Origin: JANDLT01 sp041743485 | GTDB lineage: Bacteria > Acidobacteriota > Blastocatellia > Pyrinomonadales > Pyrinomonadaceae | Direction of reading: 5' to 3' | NCBI GenBank assembly: GCA_041743485.1 | Contig: JBGTMR010000167.1 | Coordinates: 1-64,000 of the forward strand | DNA length: 64,000 nucleotides | Shown: positions 17,402 through 26,885 of the stretch, in pieces | Layout of the letters: the number at the start of each line of letters is the position of its first letter | Numbering within the stretch: position 1 is the first letter of the stretch | The notes under the pieces: generated by a model | What the model was told of the DNA's origin: nothing | The model's input: the letters and a program-made list of their open reading frames with translations, nothing else | Databases searched by the model: none | Translations under genes and position numbers: made by a program

Positions 17402-18169
17402 TTACCGCCCTTTGAGCGTAGTCACCGACGACTGAATATCAAACCGAGATAATCGTCGTTCTTCTTCTTTAATAATGGCGTAGCAAGGGCAGGCGACGGC
17501 TTCCAAACCCGCCGGATCAATGATTTCAAGATTGCCGTGTTGATAACCTATCAATTGCCGGCGAGAAAGACTGCAGGCTGATTTGCTGACCGCTTCGCGC
17601 CGCACGCCGAGCATATTCGATATGAAGTTGTGCGTAACCGGGAATTTGTTGTCTTCCATCCGGTCACGCATCATCAACAGCCAGCGTGCGAGTCGCGCTT
17701 CTATACGATGAAGATTGTTGCACACCATTGCTTGGGTTATTTGATTAACAAACCTGTAAGTGTAGAGTTTCAAAAGGCGCGGCAACGCGCCGCCCATCTC
17801 GCAGAAGTTGTGTAAGTCAGCCGCATTTATTCTCATCGCGCTACCCGCGCCCTGCACAATTACGCGACCAAACGCCCGGGGGTCGCCGAGAAAAATAGGA
17901 AGCCCGAAGACGCCTTCTTTTCCGATCATCCCGATTTCCAGAACCGTTTGTTTTCCCTCTACTGCATTCATTGAAACGATTCCGCTATTCGGGAAATAGA
18001 GATACTCCATCACCTGCTTAGGTTCGTGAATAACCTCGGTGTAATTTAAGTTGAACAGTTCCAGTTTGGGAAAAAGGAGTTGATACTCCTTTGCCGGAAG
18101 TGCACCGAGCAGTTGATTGGTTATCGGTAAGTTTTGAACTGTATTTTTGACATCAAAAGACTTCATCAT
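17402..18169 (-). CDS. Crp/Fnr-family transcriptional regulator
   Basis: About 255 residues. Cyclic-nucleotide-binding-like barrel (YLYFPNSGIVSMNAVEGKQTVLEIGMIG), a long dimer helix, and a C-terminal HTH with THNFISNMLGVRREAVSKSA. No four-cysteine Fnr cluster motif is present. The cNMP pocket residues of Crp are not conserved, so the ligand is unknown. ATG at 18169 or 18166 is preferred over the upstream alternative; no clear ribosome site. It stands 26-44 bases after a paralogue with which it probably forms an operon. Confidence 0.88.
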   Translation of the reverse strand: MMKSFDVKNTVQNLPITNQLLGALPAKEYQLLFPKLELFNLNYTEVIHEPKQVMEYLYFPNSGIVSMNAVEGKQTVLEIGMIGKEGVFGLPIFLGDPRAFGRVIVQGAGSAMRINAADLHNFCEMGGALPRLLKLYTYRFVNQITQAMVCNNLHRIEARLARWLLMMRDRMEDNKFPVTHNFISNMLGVRREAVSKSACSLSRRQLIGYQHGNLEIIDPAGLEAVACPCYAIIKEEERRLSRFDIQSSVTTLKGR

Positions 18170-18212
18170 AAAACACGAAAGAAGCACGAAAGCTCGGTCT
18201 CATGCAGGAGCG

Positions 18213-18950
18213 TTATCCGAAAGTTCTGGACATGCCTCTGCCGAGAAGGCGATTGTATTCGTCGTTGACGACTTGATAACACTCGCAAACCGCTTCTTCC
18301 AGTCCTTGCCGGTTAACTACCGTAATCGTCCCGCGCACGTTTTTAATTAACTTTTGCTTCGCCAGTTTTTGGGCAGCCAGCGTGATCCCTTCACGCCGCA
18401 CGCCGAGCATGTTGGAAATAAGATCGTGTGTCATAACCAGTTTGTCCGAATCAAGACGGTCGTGGCTCAGCAACAGCCAACGACAAAGCTGCTGTTCGAT
18501 TGGATGTAGCCGATTGCAAACAGCGGTTTGTGAAATCTGCGTCATTAATGCCTGCGTGTAGCGCAATAGAAGCTGTTGAAATATTCCGCCCTTTGAAAAC
18601 TCCTCTTTCAAATCCTTCGCCTTCATTCTGACCACGTTGCCCGCGCTCTGAATTATCGCCCGGCTGGTGGTCGTGTCGCCGCCCATAAACAGCGCGTTAC
18701 CGATTAATCCGTCGTTGCCGACGATGCCGATTTCGGCGGTCGCGCCGTTTTTCATGATGTAGAGCATCGATACGATTGCCGAGGTAGGGAAATAGAGGTA
18801 ATTCATTTTATCGCCCGATTCGTAGAGAACTTTACCGAGCGTACAAGAAACCGGCTCCAACTTAGACTTGATGTTGGCGAAGTCTTCCTCCGGCAAAGCG
18901 CGGAGCAAATGATTTTTCAACGCATCGTTGATATTGGCAGTTGCGGGCAT
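18213..18950 (-). CDS. Crp/Fnr-family transcriptional regulator
   Basis: 245 residues, similar in plan to the next gene downstream. Barrel block YLYFPTSAIVSMLYIMKNG and EIGIVGNDGLIGNALFMGG, HTH block MTHDLISNMLGVRREGITLAA. The glycine-rich barrel turn resembles that of many soil-bacterial orphan Crp proteins. Paired paralogues suggest a duplication. Target genes are unknown. Confidence 0.9.
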   Translation of the reverse strand: MPATANINDALKNHLLRALPEEDFANIKSKLEPVSCTLGKVLYESGDKMNYLYFPTSAIVSMLYIMKNGATAEIGIVGNDGLIGNALFMGGDTTTSRAIIQSAGNVVRMKAKDLKEEFSKGGIFQQLLLRYTQALMTQISQTAVCNRLHPIEQQLCRWLLLSHDRLDSDKLVMTHDLISNMLGVRREGITLAAQKLAKQKLIKNVRGTITVVNRQGLEEAVCECYQVVNDEYNRLLGRGMSRTFG

Positions 18951-19415
18951 ATTCCATTTGCATCTCTAGAAAATTACAAAGCCATATCGGCAAAACGATA
19001 ACCGACACAGTATATAACAACAAGACAAGCTTTCTGTGCGCTAACGCACAGGGGCAGAAATATAAGAAAAGTTGGTTTCAGATACTGCTTCGATCTCAAG
19101 TTTACACACCCAATGAACACAACCAACCTTAAATCTCAGTGATTCCTTTATTCTTTCGATCTATCCTTGCAACCTCGAAGCATTTTTATTGAAGCCGAAA
19201 GCGTTGCAACTGAATTTCCCCAACTGTGTGATAACACACTGACATGAGTTGTTTGGCTGTGTAAATTTATACCTTCAGCCAGACAACTCAAGAAAATTCA
19301 AATGCCGATTCAAAGTGGCATTCGGATAACGAGTTAGTGTCAGCCGCGCTTAACCGGCGAAACTTCGATGCTGCATTTAACCAATTTTATAAAGTTGTAC
19401 AAACGGGCAGAGAAA
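18951..19415. other. AT-rich intergenic region with a hairpin
   Basis: No gene is supported. A 14-base inverted repeat with one mismatch (GAGTTGTTTGGCTG at 19246-19259 and its partner at 19276-19289) has no T-tract and may be a regulatory or mobile-element remnant. The promoters of the minus-strand Crp/Fnr pair must lie near 18960-19030. Confidence 0.4.
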
Positions 19416-19676
19416 ATGAATAAATCAGCTATCAAAATTATCAAACGATTTGAAGAAGACGTCACCGAAAAAATCGCCATTGCGCCGCAGGTTTTGGGCA
19501 GCCGCGCAAAAGCTGAAGATATTACCGAGCGCAGAATGGCTGGCGTTGTTGCTGTGTGGGTTTCCGAGTGCCGTGAAAACAAGAGAGCAGAAGAAGTAAC
19601 CGCGCTTAACAATATCTCCGCGTGGAAAAACAATTCCGAAATTCTACAGCAGTCATCATTCAATTTAACAAGTTAG
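19416..19676 (+). CDS. Small hypothetical protein
   Basis: 86 residues from ATG at 19416 (MNKSAIKIIKRFEEDVTEK). Mostly helical and polar, with one cysteine (VSECRENKR). I do not recognise it. Codon use is lower in GC than its neighbours. No strong ribosome site. Confidence 0.4.
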   Translation: MNKSAIKIIKRFEEDVTEKIAIAPQVLGSRAKAEDITERRMAGVVAVWVSECRENKRAEEVTALNNISAWKNNSEILQQSSFNLTS

Positions 19677-19763
19677 GATCGGGCGAAACGCGCTGTCGGC
19701 TGACATGAAGTTCGACCAAGTTTAGTCTTAACGACACGTGTTGACATACGGGGAGGTTGGCAT

Positions 19764-20262
19764 ATGAAAGGTTTGAGAATAGGAGCGTGGATCATCACTC
19801 TTGTTGCGCTGATTACGATCTTCGGACCATACCTTGCGGACTGGAACGAGACGCACATCTACAATCCACGTTGGACGCCGCACGCCAAGTTCCACAACGC
19901 GCAGACAATGGCATTCGGTCCGCTGCTCGGTGCGCTCTCGCTCTATTTTCTCTGGGGGCAGGCGCAGGGGCGATGAACAATTGAATATCAGTATCGCCGT
20001 TGTGTTCGCGGCGCTTTACTGGGTGGCTCAGGCACTCGCCTTCCTGTTTCCCGGCGTTGCGGCATTCAATCCTGAATTTGCCGCCGCTGCTCCGACGTTG
20101 CTTGGTCTTCCCGGTCAGTTAGGACTTGGCATCATAATTTTCGCTCTGCTTGGCGGGGCGTACTTGCTGGAGCGAAAACGAATTACCGGACACGTCGGCG
20201 GGGTGCGGGATGCCACGGCAGCTGCGCCTTCTCCGCAACAACCCCATCCAAAACTTAGTTGA
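19764..20262 (+). pseudogene. Four-helix membrane protein with a frameshift
   Basis: The first frame (19764-19976) gives GAWIITLVALITIFGPYLAD and FHNAQTMAFGPLLGALSLYF, two membrane segments with a conserved-looking middle (WTPHAKFHNAQ). A stop at 19974 is followed in another frame by two more segments (VVFAALYWVAQALAFLFPGV and GQLGLGIIIFALLGGAYLL) through 20262. Together they match a single protein of about 155 residues of the small DUF6640-type membrane family. One indel near 19965-19980 separates them. Confidence 0.6.
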
Positions 20263-20376
20263 TGGTGGAAAGAACGAGCGAGGGTTTGTTGTGTTCCAAG
20301 TTAAGTAAGTGCTTGCATGGCTTGTTCATCTTCTTCCGCAGAATCGAAGAAAGTAAGCCTGCTTTACTTGTCAGTT

Positions 20377-20421
20377 GTCACAGGTTCACATGTCACAGGT
20401 TCACATATAGACAGGTTCACA
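20377..20421 (+). repeat. Three 15-bp direct repeats upstream of doxX-like gene
   Basis: GTCACAGGTTCACAT occurs twice in tandem (20377-20391, 20392-20406), and a third, diverged copy (ACAGGTTCACA core) follows at 20407-20421. They end 18 bases before the ATG at 20440. They could be regulator sites or slippage products. Confidence 0.8.
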
Positions 20422-20439
20422 GAAAGATAAGGAATCGCA

Positions 20440-20850
20440 ATGAAAGTTGCCACATTGATCGCTCGCTACCTGCTCGGACTGATGTTTCTAGTCTTCGGGT
20501 TGAACGGGTTTTTTCACTTCATTCCCCAACCGCCGCCGCCTGCCGGGTTAGCCAGTCAATACCTCGGTGCGCTTGCCGCTTCGCACTACATGACGCCGGT
20601 GTTTTCGTTACAGCTGATCGGAGGTGCGCTGCTGCTGGCTAATCGTTTCGTTCCGCTCGCGCTCGTGCTACTTGGTCCGGTGATCGTGAACATTCTTTTG
20701 TATCACCTCCTGATGGCACCGGCAGGTTTGCTGCCCGGATTGGTGGCGCTGGTGCTCTGGCTGGTCGTCTTTTACGGCGTGCGTTCTGCGTTCGCGGGCG
20801 TGTTTGCGATGCGGACTGAAACTCCGGAGGAAGAACCAACTCGGCATTGA
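20440..20850 (+). CDS. DoxX-like membrane protein
   Basis: 136 residues with four hydrophobic helices (ARYLLGLMFLVFGLNGFFHF, FSLQLIGGALLLANRFVPL, LALVLLGPVIVNILLYHLLM, LPGLVALVLWLVVFYGV). GLNGFFHFIPQ and the overall plan match DoxX relatives. AAGGAATCGCA precedes the start. Partner or substrate unknown. Confidence 0.82.
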   Translation: MKVATLIARYLLGLMFLVFGLNGFFHFIPQPPPPAGLASQYLGALAASHYMTPVFSLQLIGGALLLANRFVPLALVLLGPVIVNILLYHLLMAPAGLLPGLVALVLWLVVFYGVRSAFAGVFAMRTETPEEEPTRH

Positions 20851-20981
20851 CAACCTCGGAGCCGAATTGCCGGACAACATCGCCAATCAAGCCCGAACCC
20901 AAAATGGCTGGAACCGCCGGTGGTAAGTAAATATCGCTATACCGCCAACTCTTGCGGAAGTCCTCTTTGTCCATAAATTCA

Positions 20982-21818
20982 ATGAAAGATAACGCCGAAG
21001 TAAAAATATCAGCCGGAAAACGTAACGGATTGCTGCTCGAAAAATACGAGTATTCGTCGGGCGCGGTTGTGCCCTTGCCGCATCACGCGCACCCGGAATA
21101 TCAGTTTACGATCAGCCAGAATGCGGTCGGCGAATATTTTTGCCGCGGCGGCAAGTTTCAGTTTGCGCCGCTGACTCTGGCGGCGATTCATTCGGGCGAG
21201 GGACACGCGCCGGGCAGATTCTGGTTTGATAAACCGAAATCTTACTGCGTGATGTATGTCGCTCCCGAAGAGATGTTGAGCGCGGCGAAGGAAATCGGGT
21301 GGCGAAAAAGTGAACTGCCGTATTTCAAAAATCTTTTCATTACGGATCAAAACTTGACGGCGAAATTCCTCCGATTTTTTGCCGGTCCGCGAGAGGGAAC
21401 GGATTTATCGGAAGACATCGCCAAACTTTATTTTCTGACTTATCTAATCGGAAATTTCGCGCAAAATAAAACTTTCGATGACAGCCGCGGGCAAAATCCG
21501 GAATGCGTCAAACTCGCCCGCGAATATCTGGAGGCGAATTTCGCCGGTGCCGTTTCTTTGAAGGAATTAGCGCGAATTGCGAAGGTCGGAAAATATTATC
21601 TCTGCCGCGAATTCCACCGCATCGTCGGCTTCTCACCGCATCAATACCAAAATCATCTGCGGATAAATTTCGCTCGCCAATTACTTTTGCAAAACAAAAC
21701 TCTGAGCGAAATCTCTCAAGAACTCGGATATTGCGATCAAAGTCACTTCGGCAGAAACTTTAAACGGCACGTCGGCATCCCTCCTAAGTTTTATCCGGCA
21801 GGTGCAACTTTATTCTAG
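20982..21818 (+). CDS. AraC-family transcriptional regulator
   Basis: 278 residues from ATG at 20982. An N-terminal cupin ligand domain (HHAHPEYQFTISQNAVGEYF) is followed by two C-terminal HTH motifs (SLKELARIAKVGKYYLCREF and LSEISQELGYCDQSHFGRNF). It reads toward the aldehyde oxidoreductase genes, and a pair of 20-bp direct repeats lies in the gap between. Likely activator of paoABC, with an aldehyde or aromatic ligand; this is inference from position. Confidence 0.9.
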   Translation: MKDNAEVKISAGKRNGLLLEKYEYSSGAVVPLPHHAHPEYQFTISQNAVGEYFCRGGKFQFAPLTLAAIHSGEGHAPGRFWFDKPKSYCVMYVAPEEMLSAAKEIGWRKSELPYFKNLFITDQNLTAKFLRFFAGPREGTDLSEDIAKLYFLTYLIGNFAQNKTFDDSRGQNPECVKLAREYLEANFAGAVSLKELARIAKVGKYYLCREFHRIVGFSPHQYQNHLRINFARQLLLQNKTLSEISQELGYCDQSHFGRNFKRHVGIPPKFYPAGATLF

Positions 21819-21835
21819 ACGCCCCTTCACTAAAT

Positions 21836-21877
21836 TTGCTAACTCCATAACAAATTATTGCTAACTCAATAACAAAT
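21836..21877 (+). promoter_or_regulatory. AraC-type direct-repeat operator before paoA
   Basis: TTGCTAACTCCATAACAAAT (21836-21855) and TTGCTAACTCAATAACAAAT (21858-21877) differ by one base and repeat every 22 bases, two helical turns, on the same strand. This is the usual layout for an AraC-family dimer, and the regulator gene ends just 18 bases upstream. Confidence 0.7.
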
Positions 21878-22098
21878 AAAGAATTAACCGCCAACAAGTG
21901 CTTGGGAGGGTGAAAATGTTTTTACATTCAGTTGTCTTCGCTAAAGAGATTTGAACGACAGTAATTTTTGATTTATTGCGGATGAGCGGTAGTTGCGTGT
22001 TCAGCGCATTTTATTTCAAAACTTTTTGTTGTGTTGTCGAAGCGAGCCGGATTTTCCGGCGCAGAATTCTGCTGTGCAAGACTACGGAGAAATCAAAG

Positions 22099-22950
22099 AT
22101 GAACGAAGAAATCGAAGAAACGGATTTGACCGCCGACGAAAGAGAATTGTTGGCGGAACTCACAGCAGAAGATGCTGCGAATGCGCTGTCTGTGTCCGGT
22201 GATGCCAGACGGCAGTTTTTGAAACAAATGTCGGTGGCGGGCGGCGCGGTTCTCGCGGCACAGATGCTCGACGCTCCTACGATTTTCGCTCTTTCAAACG
22301 AGGCGGCAGTTTATCAGGCGGCGGGAACTGAAAACGCGCTCAAGGTCGTGATGAAAATTAACGGCGCAGAAAAGAGTTTGAGCGTGGATTCAAGAATGAC
22401 GCTACTCGATGCACTGCGCGAACGCTTGGCGTTGACCGGCTCGAAGAAAGGTTGCGATCACGGACAGTGCGGAGCTTGCACGGTGATCGTTGACGGGCAG
22501 CGCGTCTTGTCGTGTCTGACGCTGGCAGCGACGTGCGAAGGCAAATCGGTGACGACTGTCGAAGGCTTGGCTAAGGGCGACGACCTTCACCAGATGCAGG
22601 CGGCATTCATCAAACACGACGGTTTTCAGTGCGGGTACTGCACGCCGGGACAGATTTGTTCGGCAGTCGCGCTGATGAACGAAGCGAAAAACGGCGAAGC
22701 GAGTTATGTGACTGCTGATGTTCGCTCGAAGGCGCGCGCTCTACAACTATCGGACGACGAAATCAGAGAGCGCATGTCAGGCAATATCTGTCGGTGCGGC
22801 GCATATCCGAACATCGTCGCGGCGATTCGTGAAGTTCACAGCGGACGAGATGTCGCTCAGACGTGGCAGTTCGCGGGCGATGGTTCTCAGGCGATCTTCG
22901 ACGTGAAAGAGCAAACCCAAAAGGAGAGTGCAACCGATGCGACCGTTTAA
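22099..22950 (+). CDS. paoA: Periplasmic aldehyde oxidoreductase, [2Fe-2S] subunit
   Basis: 283 residues from ATG at 22099. A twin-arginine export signal (ARRQFLKQMSVAGGAVLA) starts near residue 36 after an unusually long acidic leader. Two [2Fe-2S] sites follow: GCDHGQCGACTV and C in RVLSCL, then CGYCTPGQIC and GNICRCGAYPN. It passes electrons from the molybdenum subunit to the FAD subunit. Overlaps paoB by 14 bases. Confidence 0.9.
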   Translation: MNEEIEETDLTADERELLAELTAEDAANALSVSGDARRQFLKQMSVAGGAVLAAQMLDAPTIFALSNEAAVYQAAGTENALKVVMKINGAEKSLSVDSRMTLLDALRERLALTGSKKGCDHGQCGACTVIVDGQRVLSCLTLAATCEGKSVTTVEGLAKGDDLHQMQAAFIKHDGFQCGYCTPGQICSAVALMNEAKNGEASYVTADVRSKARALQLSDDEIRERMSGNICRCGAYPNIVAAIREVHSGRDVAQTWQFAGDGSQAIFDVKEQTQKESATDATV

Positions 22951-23947
22951 GTATTCGAGAGCGAGCACGACGAGTTCCGCGACACAGATGTTGACAACGA
23001 ACAGGAGCGCGCAGTTTCTAGCGGGCGGCACCAACATTCTGGATTTGATGAAAGAAGATGTCGAACGCCCAACCGAACTCGTTGACATCACGCGGCTGAA
23101 TCTAACGCAGGTCAAAAAGATCTCCGATGGCGCGAACAAGGGCGGCGTGTCTATCGGCGCATTGGGCAAGAACACCGACACGGCGAATCATCCGCTTGTG
23201 CGGCAGAACTATCCGCTGTTGACGCAGGCGATATTGGCAGGCGCATCCCAACAGATTCGCAACATGGCAACCAACGGCGGCAATCTCAATCAGCGCACGC
23301 GGTGTTCATACTTCTACGACGTGGCGATGCCGTGCAACAAGCGCGAACCCGGCACGGGCTGCGGTGCGCTCGAAGGCATCAACCGGATGCACGCGCTGTT
23401 CGGCTGGTCAGAGCAGTGCGTCGCCGTGCATCCGTCGGACATGTGCGTTGCGCTCGTTGCGCTCGATGCAGTGGTCAAAGTGCGGGGCATAAATGGTCAG
23501 GAGCGAAGCATTCCGTTCGCGGATTATCACCGTTTGCCGGGCGACACGCCGCAAAAAGATAACACTCTCGTTCAAGGCGAACTGATCACCGCGATTGAAC
23601 TGCCGAAGAATAATTTCGCGGATAAATCTTATTACCTGAAAGTCCGCGACCGTGCGAGTTACGCCTTCGCGCTCGTGTCGGCCGCCGCTGCTCTGGAGGT
23701 GGACGGCAATCGAATCAAGCAAGCTCGACTCGCAATGGGCGGCGTTTCGCATAAACCCTGGCGGGCAATGGAAGCAGAGAAATTCCTCGTTGGAAAAGAG
23801 GCGACGGAAGCGAGTTTCAAGGAAGCCGCCGAAGCAGAGATGAGAGGCGCGCGCCCGCTCGAACACAACAAATTCAAAGTCGAATTGGGAACGCGGGCGA
23901 TTGTGCGTGCTATGACGCAGGCGATGAACGGCGGAAAGAATGCGTAA
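22937..23947 (+). CDS. paoB: Periplasmic aldehyde oxidoreductase, FAD subunit
   Basis: 336 residues from ATG at 22937, eleven bases after AAGGAG. FAD-binding PCMH domain: AGGTNILDLM, then ATNGGNLNQRTRCSYFYD. The insert with cysteines (RCSYFYD, PCNKREPGTGCGA) matches the extra [4Fe-4S] site of PaoB. The xanthine-dehydrogenase C-terminal domain follows from about residue 220. Moves with PaoA and PaoC to the periplasm as a complex by the PaoA signal. Confidence 0.9.
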   Translation: MRPFKYSRASTTSSATQMLTTNRSAQFLAGGTNILDLMKEDVERPTELVDITRLNLTQVKKISDGANKGGVSIGALGKNTDTANHPLVRQNYPLLTQAILAGASQQIRNMATNGGNLNQRTRCSYFYDVAMPCNKREPGTGCGALEGINRMHALFGWSEQCVAVHPSDMCVALVALDAVVKVRGINGQERSIPFADYHRLPGDTPQKDNTLVQGELITAIELPKNNFADKSYYLKVRDRASYAFALVSAAAALEVDGNRIKQARLAMGGVSHKPWRAMEAEKFLVGKEATEASFKEAAEAEMRGARPLEHNKFKVELGTRAIVRAMTQAMNGGKNA

Positions 23948-23988
23948 TCCACACCGATTGCAAGATTGCAGGTTTGAGAAAGACGCTG

Positions 23989-26220
23989 ATGACTAAATAT
24001 CTCGGAAAAGAAATGAGCCGCGTGGACGGCGCGGCGAAAGTAACCGGCGCGGCGAAGTATGCCGCCGAGTTTCAGGTGAACAATTTGGCTCACGGATTTT
24101 TGGTGATGAGTACCGTCGCCAAAGGCAGGATAACGGCGATTGACACGAAAGAAGCGGAGCAACAAACGGGTGTAATTCGGGTCTTCACTCATCTGAACGC
24201 GCCGAAGCTGGCTTTCGCGGCGGCAAAAACTATAGACCCGTTGGCTCCTCCCGACGGACAGCCTTTCCATGCCTTAACCGGAGATAAAATCTATTTCAGC
24301 AATCAGCCAATCGCGCTCGTCGTCGCCGAAACTTACGAGGGGGCGCGATATGCCTCGCGGCTGGTCAAAGTTTCCTATCAAGAGGAAAAGCCGGTGACGG
24401 ACATTGAAAATTCCGGTGCCAAAGCGTATGCGGCGAAAAGCTCCGACCCGCCGGCAATTGCCGAGCAGAAGATCAATCCGCGCGGCGACGCGAGTCGAGC
24501 TTTTCGATCCGCGCCCGTCAAAATTGAAGCCGAATACACGATTCCAATCGAGCATCACAACCCGATTGAGCCGCTCGCGTCAATCGCCCTTTGGCAAAAC
24601 GGCAAGCTCGTCATCTTCGATAAAACGCAGGCGGTAATGACCCTCCGCAATTATCTGGCGGCAGCTTTCGGGATTGCGGCAACGGATGTCTCAGTCGTTT
24701 CGCCGTTTGTCGGCGGCGCTTTCGGTAACTCTTTGCGCCCGAATCAAACCCCGGCACTGGCGGCGATGGCGGCGCGTGAGTTGAAACGTCCGGTGAAACT
24801 TGTCCTGACCCGCCGGCAGTCGTTTACCACCAGCGGCTATCGTCCCGCCACCTGGCAAAAAGTCAGTCTGGGCGCGGACAATAAAGGCAAGCTGAGCGCG
24901 ATAATCCACGAAAATATTACGAATACTTCGAGCTATGAAGACTACTCGGAAAATACCGTGTCGGTCGCCCGAATGACTTACGCCTGTCCAAATGTGAGTC
25001 TCGATTACAAGGTCGCCAAAACGGATTTACCGACTCCTTCGTCAATGCGTGCGCCGGGCGCGGTCTCCAAAATGTTTGCGCTTGAATCGGCGATGGACGA
25101 ACTCGCTTACAAATTAAAAATCGATCCGATTGAGCTGCGCCTGATTAATTACGCCGAAACCGAGCCTGACAGCGGCAAGCCTTGGTCGAGCAAGGAACTG
25201 CGCGAAGCCTACCGGCAAGCGGCGGAAAAATTCGGCTGGAGCAAACGGAATCCCGAACCGCGCTCGATGCGCGACGGCAACTTACTCGTCGGTTGGGGAA
25301 TGGCGACGGCAATCTGGGGCGCGTTTCAGATGCCCTCTTCAATCAGGATGACTCTGAAAAGCGACGGCACGGCACTGGTTCAATCCGCCGCCAGCGACAT
25401 CGGTCCCGGAACATACACGGTCATCACGATGATCGCCGCCGAATATCTCGGACTGCCGATGGAAAAAGTGAAATTTGAACTCGGTCTCTCGGATTTTCCG
25501 ACCGCCCCGCACCAGGGCGGTTCGTGGACGACGGCGAGCGTCGGATCGGCGGCGGTCGGCGCGGCAAAAGAGATTCAGAAAAAACTCCTCGAACTGGCAA
25601 ATAAGGATGCGAATTCGCCGTTCAAAAACGCGACCGCAGAACAACTGCAATTTGATAACGGAAAGGTTTTCCTGAAAAACAATCCCGCTCAAACTTTAAG
25701 TTACAGCGAGATTTTGCGCGGCAACAACTTATCGGAAATAGTCGAAACTTATGAATCGAAGCCTTCTCCCGAACGCGAAAAGTATGGAACCGCCACGCAC
25801 GGCGCGCAATTCGCCGAAGTCAAAGTTGACCCGGATTTGGGAACTGTGCGCGTCACCCGCATCGTCGAAGCGACGGCGTGCGGCAAGGTGATGAATCTAA
25901 AGACTTCGCACTCGCAGGAAATGGGCGGAGCGGTCTGGGGAATCGGGATGGCTTTGCATGAAGCGACCGAAATTGACCACCGCTACGGGCGGATGGTGAA
26001 CGCGAGTCTGGCGGATTATCACGTTCCCGTGAACGCCGACGTTCACGATATTGAAACTGATTTTGTCGAAGAAGAAGACAAAATTGTTAACGAACTAGGC
26101 GTGAAAGGAATGGGCGAAGTTGGAATGATCGGCATACCGGCGGCAATCGCCAACGCAGTATTTCACGCGACTGGAAGGCGCATCAGAGATTTGCCGATCA
26201 CGCCTGACAAACTTTTGTAG
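23989..26220 (+). CDS. paoC: Aldehyde oxidoreductase, molybdenum cofactor-binding subunit
   Basis: 743 residues from ATG at 23989. The N-terminal domain starts RVDGAAKVTGAAKYAAEF. Cofactor motifs include FVGGAFGNSL and SMRAPGAVSKMFALESAMDE. The active-site Glu lies in GVKGMGEVGMIG near the end. Oxidises aldehydes, probably aromatic, with water as oxygen donor. It carries no signal and would be co-exported with PaoA. Follows paoB by about 40 bases. Confidence 0.92.
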   Translation: MTKYLGKEMSRVDGAAKVTGAAKYAAEFQVNNLAHGFLVMSTVAKGRITAIDTKEAEQQTGVIRVFTHLNAPKLAFAAAKTIDPLAPPDGQPFHALTGDKIYFSNQPIALVVAETYEGARYASRLVKVSYQEEKPVTDIENSGAKAYAAKSSDPPAIAEQKINPRGDASRAFRSAPVKIEAEYTIPIEHHNPIEPLASIALWQNGKLVIFDKTQAVMTLRNYLAAAFGIAATDVSVVSPFVGGAFGNSLRPNQTPALAAMAARELKRPVKLVLTRRQSFTTSGYRPATWQKVSLGADNKGKLSAIIHENITNTSSYEDYSENTVSVARMTYACPNVSLDYKVAKTDLPTPSSMRAPGAVSKMFALESAMDELAYKLKIDPIELRLINYAETEPDSGKPWSSKELREAYRQAAEKFGWSKRNPEPRSMRDGNLLVGWGMATAIWGAFQMPSSIRMTLKSDGTALVQSAASDIGPGTYTVITMIAAEYLGLPMEKVKFELGLSDFPTAPHQGGSWTTASVGSAAVGAAKEIQKKLLELANKDANSPFKNATAEQLQFDNGKVFLKNNPAQTLSYSEILRGNNLSEIVETYESKPSPEREKYGTATHGAQFAEVKVDPDLGTVRVTRIVEATACGKVMNLKTSHSQEMGGAVWGIGMALHEATEIDHRYGRMVNASLADYHVPVNADVHDIETDFVEEEDKIVNELGVKGMGEVGMIGIPAAIANAVFHATGRRIRDLPITPDKLL

Positions 26221-26342
26221 AAACTGATTGTAAATCTGTCTCGACTGTTTGAATTTAATCATTATCAGTTTGGATTGCGTATTGTTGGTGGCGGTCGAAC
26301 AGGATGTGCTTTTACTGTTAATTCATTTGAAAAGGAGAAAAT

Positions 26343-26885
26343 ATGACGCGAAGAAATCAGGAATTTAACAAGAGCAATTACACATTGAAAGTCGTCTTGC
26401 TTACAACGACGGCAATCGTCTTATCCTGCTATTTTGTGTGGCAATTTACGCCCGCGCCGACGCAAGCGCAGGAAGCGAAATCTAATAATACGAATCAATC
26501 GGAGAGAAAACAAAAGGGATTGCAGGTGATTTCCGAGCTTTCGGGCGGTGCGGGGCAGCCTGCTCTGGAAGCACTGCAAAAAGACTTTCCGTTTCTGGCG
26601 GACGCGACGCTGGAGTATTCGCTCGGCGACGTTTGGGGTCGAAAGGTACTTGATCCGAAAACCCGCCAACTTGTAGCGGTCTCGGCTTTCGCCGCCCAAG
26701 GAACTCTGCCGCAAATGAAGATCCACGCGGTTTATGCATTAAATCTCGGAGTGACGCGCGACGAATTGAAAGAGATTATTTACCTGACAACAGTTCATTC
26801 GGGATTTCCGAGAGCTTTGAACGCGGCGACGGCACTCAAAGAAGTTTTCGACGAACAGGACAAAAAAGCGGCGACAAAAAAATGA
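26343..26885 (+). CDS. Carboxymuconolactone-decarboxylase-like protein with N-terminal anchor
   Basis: 180 residues. An N-terminal hydrophobic segment (VVLLTTTAIVLSCYFVWQF) and a TQAQ site suggest export. The CMD core is LDPKTRQLVAVSAFAAQG and IHAVYALNLGVTRDELKEII. The CxxC of AhpD is absent, so it is not a peroxidase reductase. Follows paoC after about 120 bases with AAAAGGAG before the ATG. Might process a lactone or aldehyde product in the periplasm; speculative. Confidence 0.82.
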   Translation: MTRRNQEFNKSNYTLKVVLLTTTAIVLSCYFVWQFTPAPTQAQEAKSNNTNQSERKQKGLQVISELSGGAGQPALEALQKDFPFLADATLEYSLGDVWGRKVLDPKTRQLVAVSAFAAQGTLPQMKIHAVYALNLGVTRDELKEIIYLTTVHSGFPRALNAATALKEVFDEQDKKAATKK

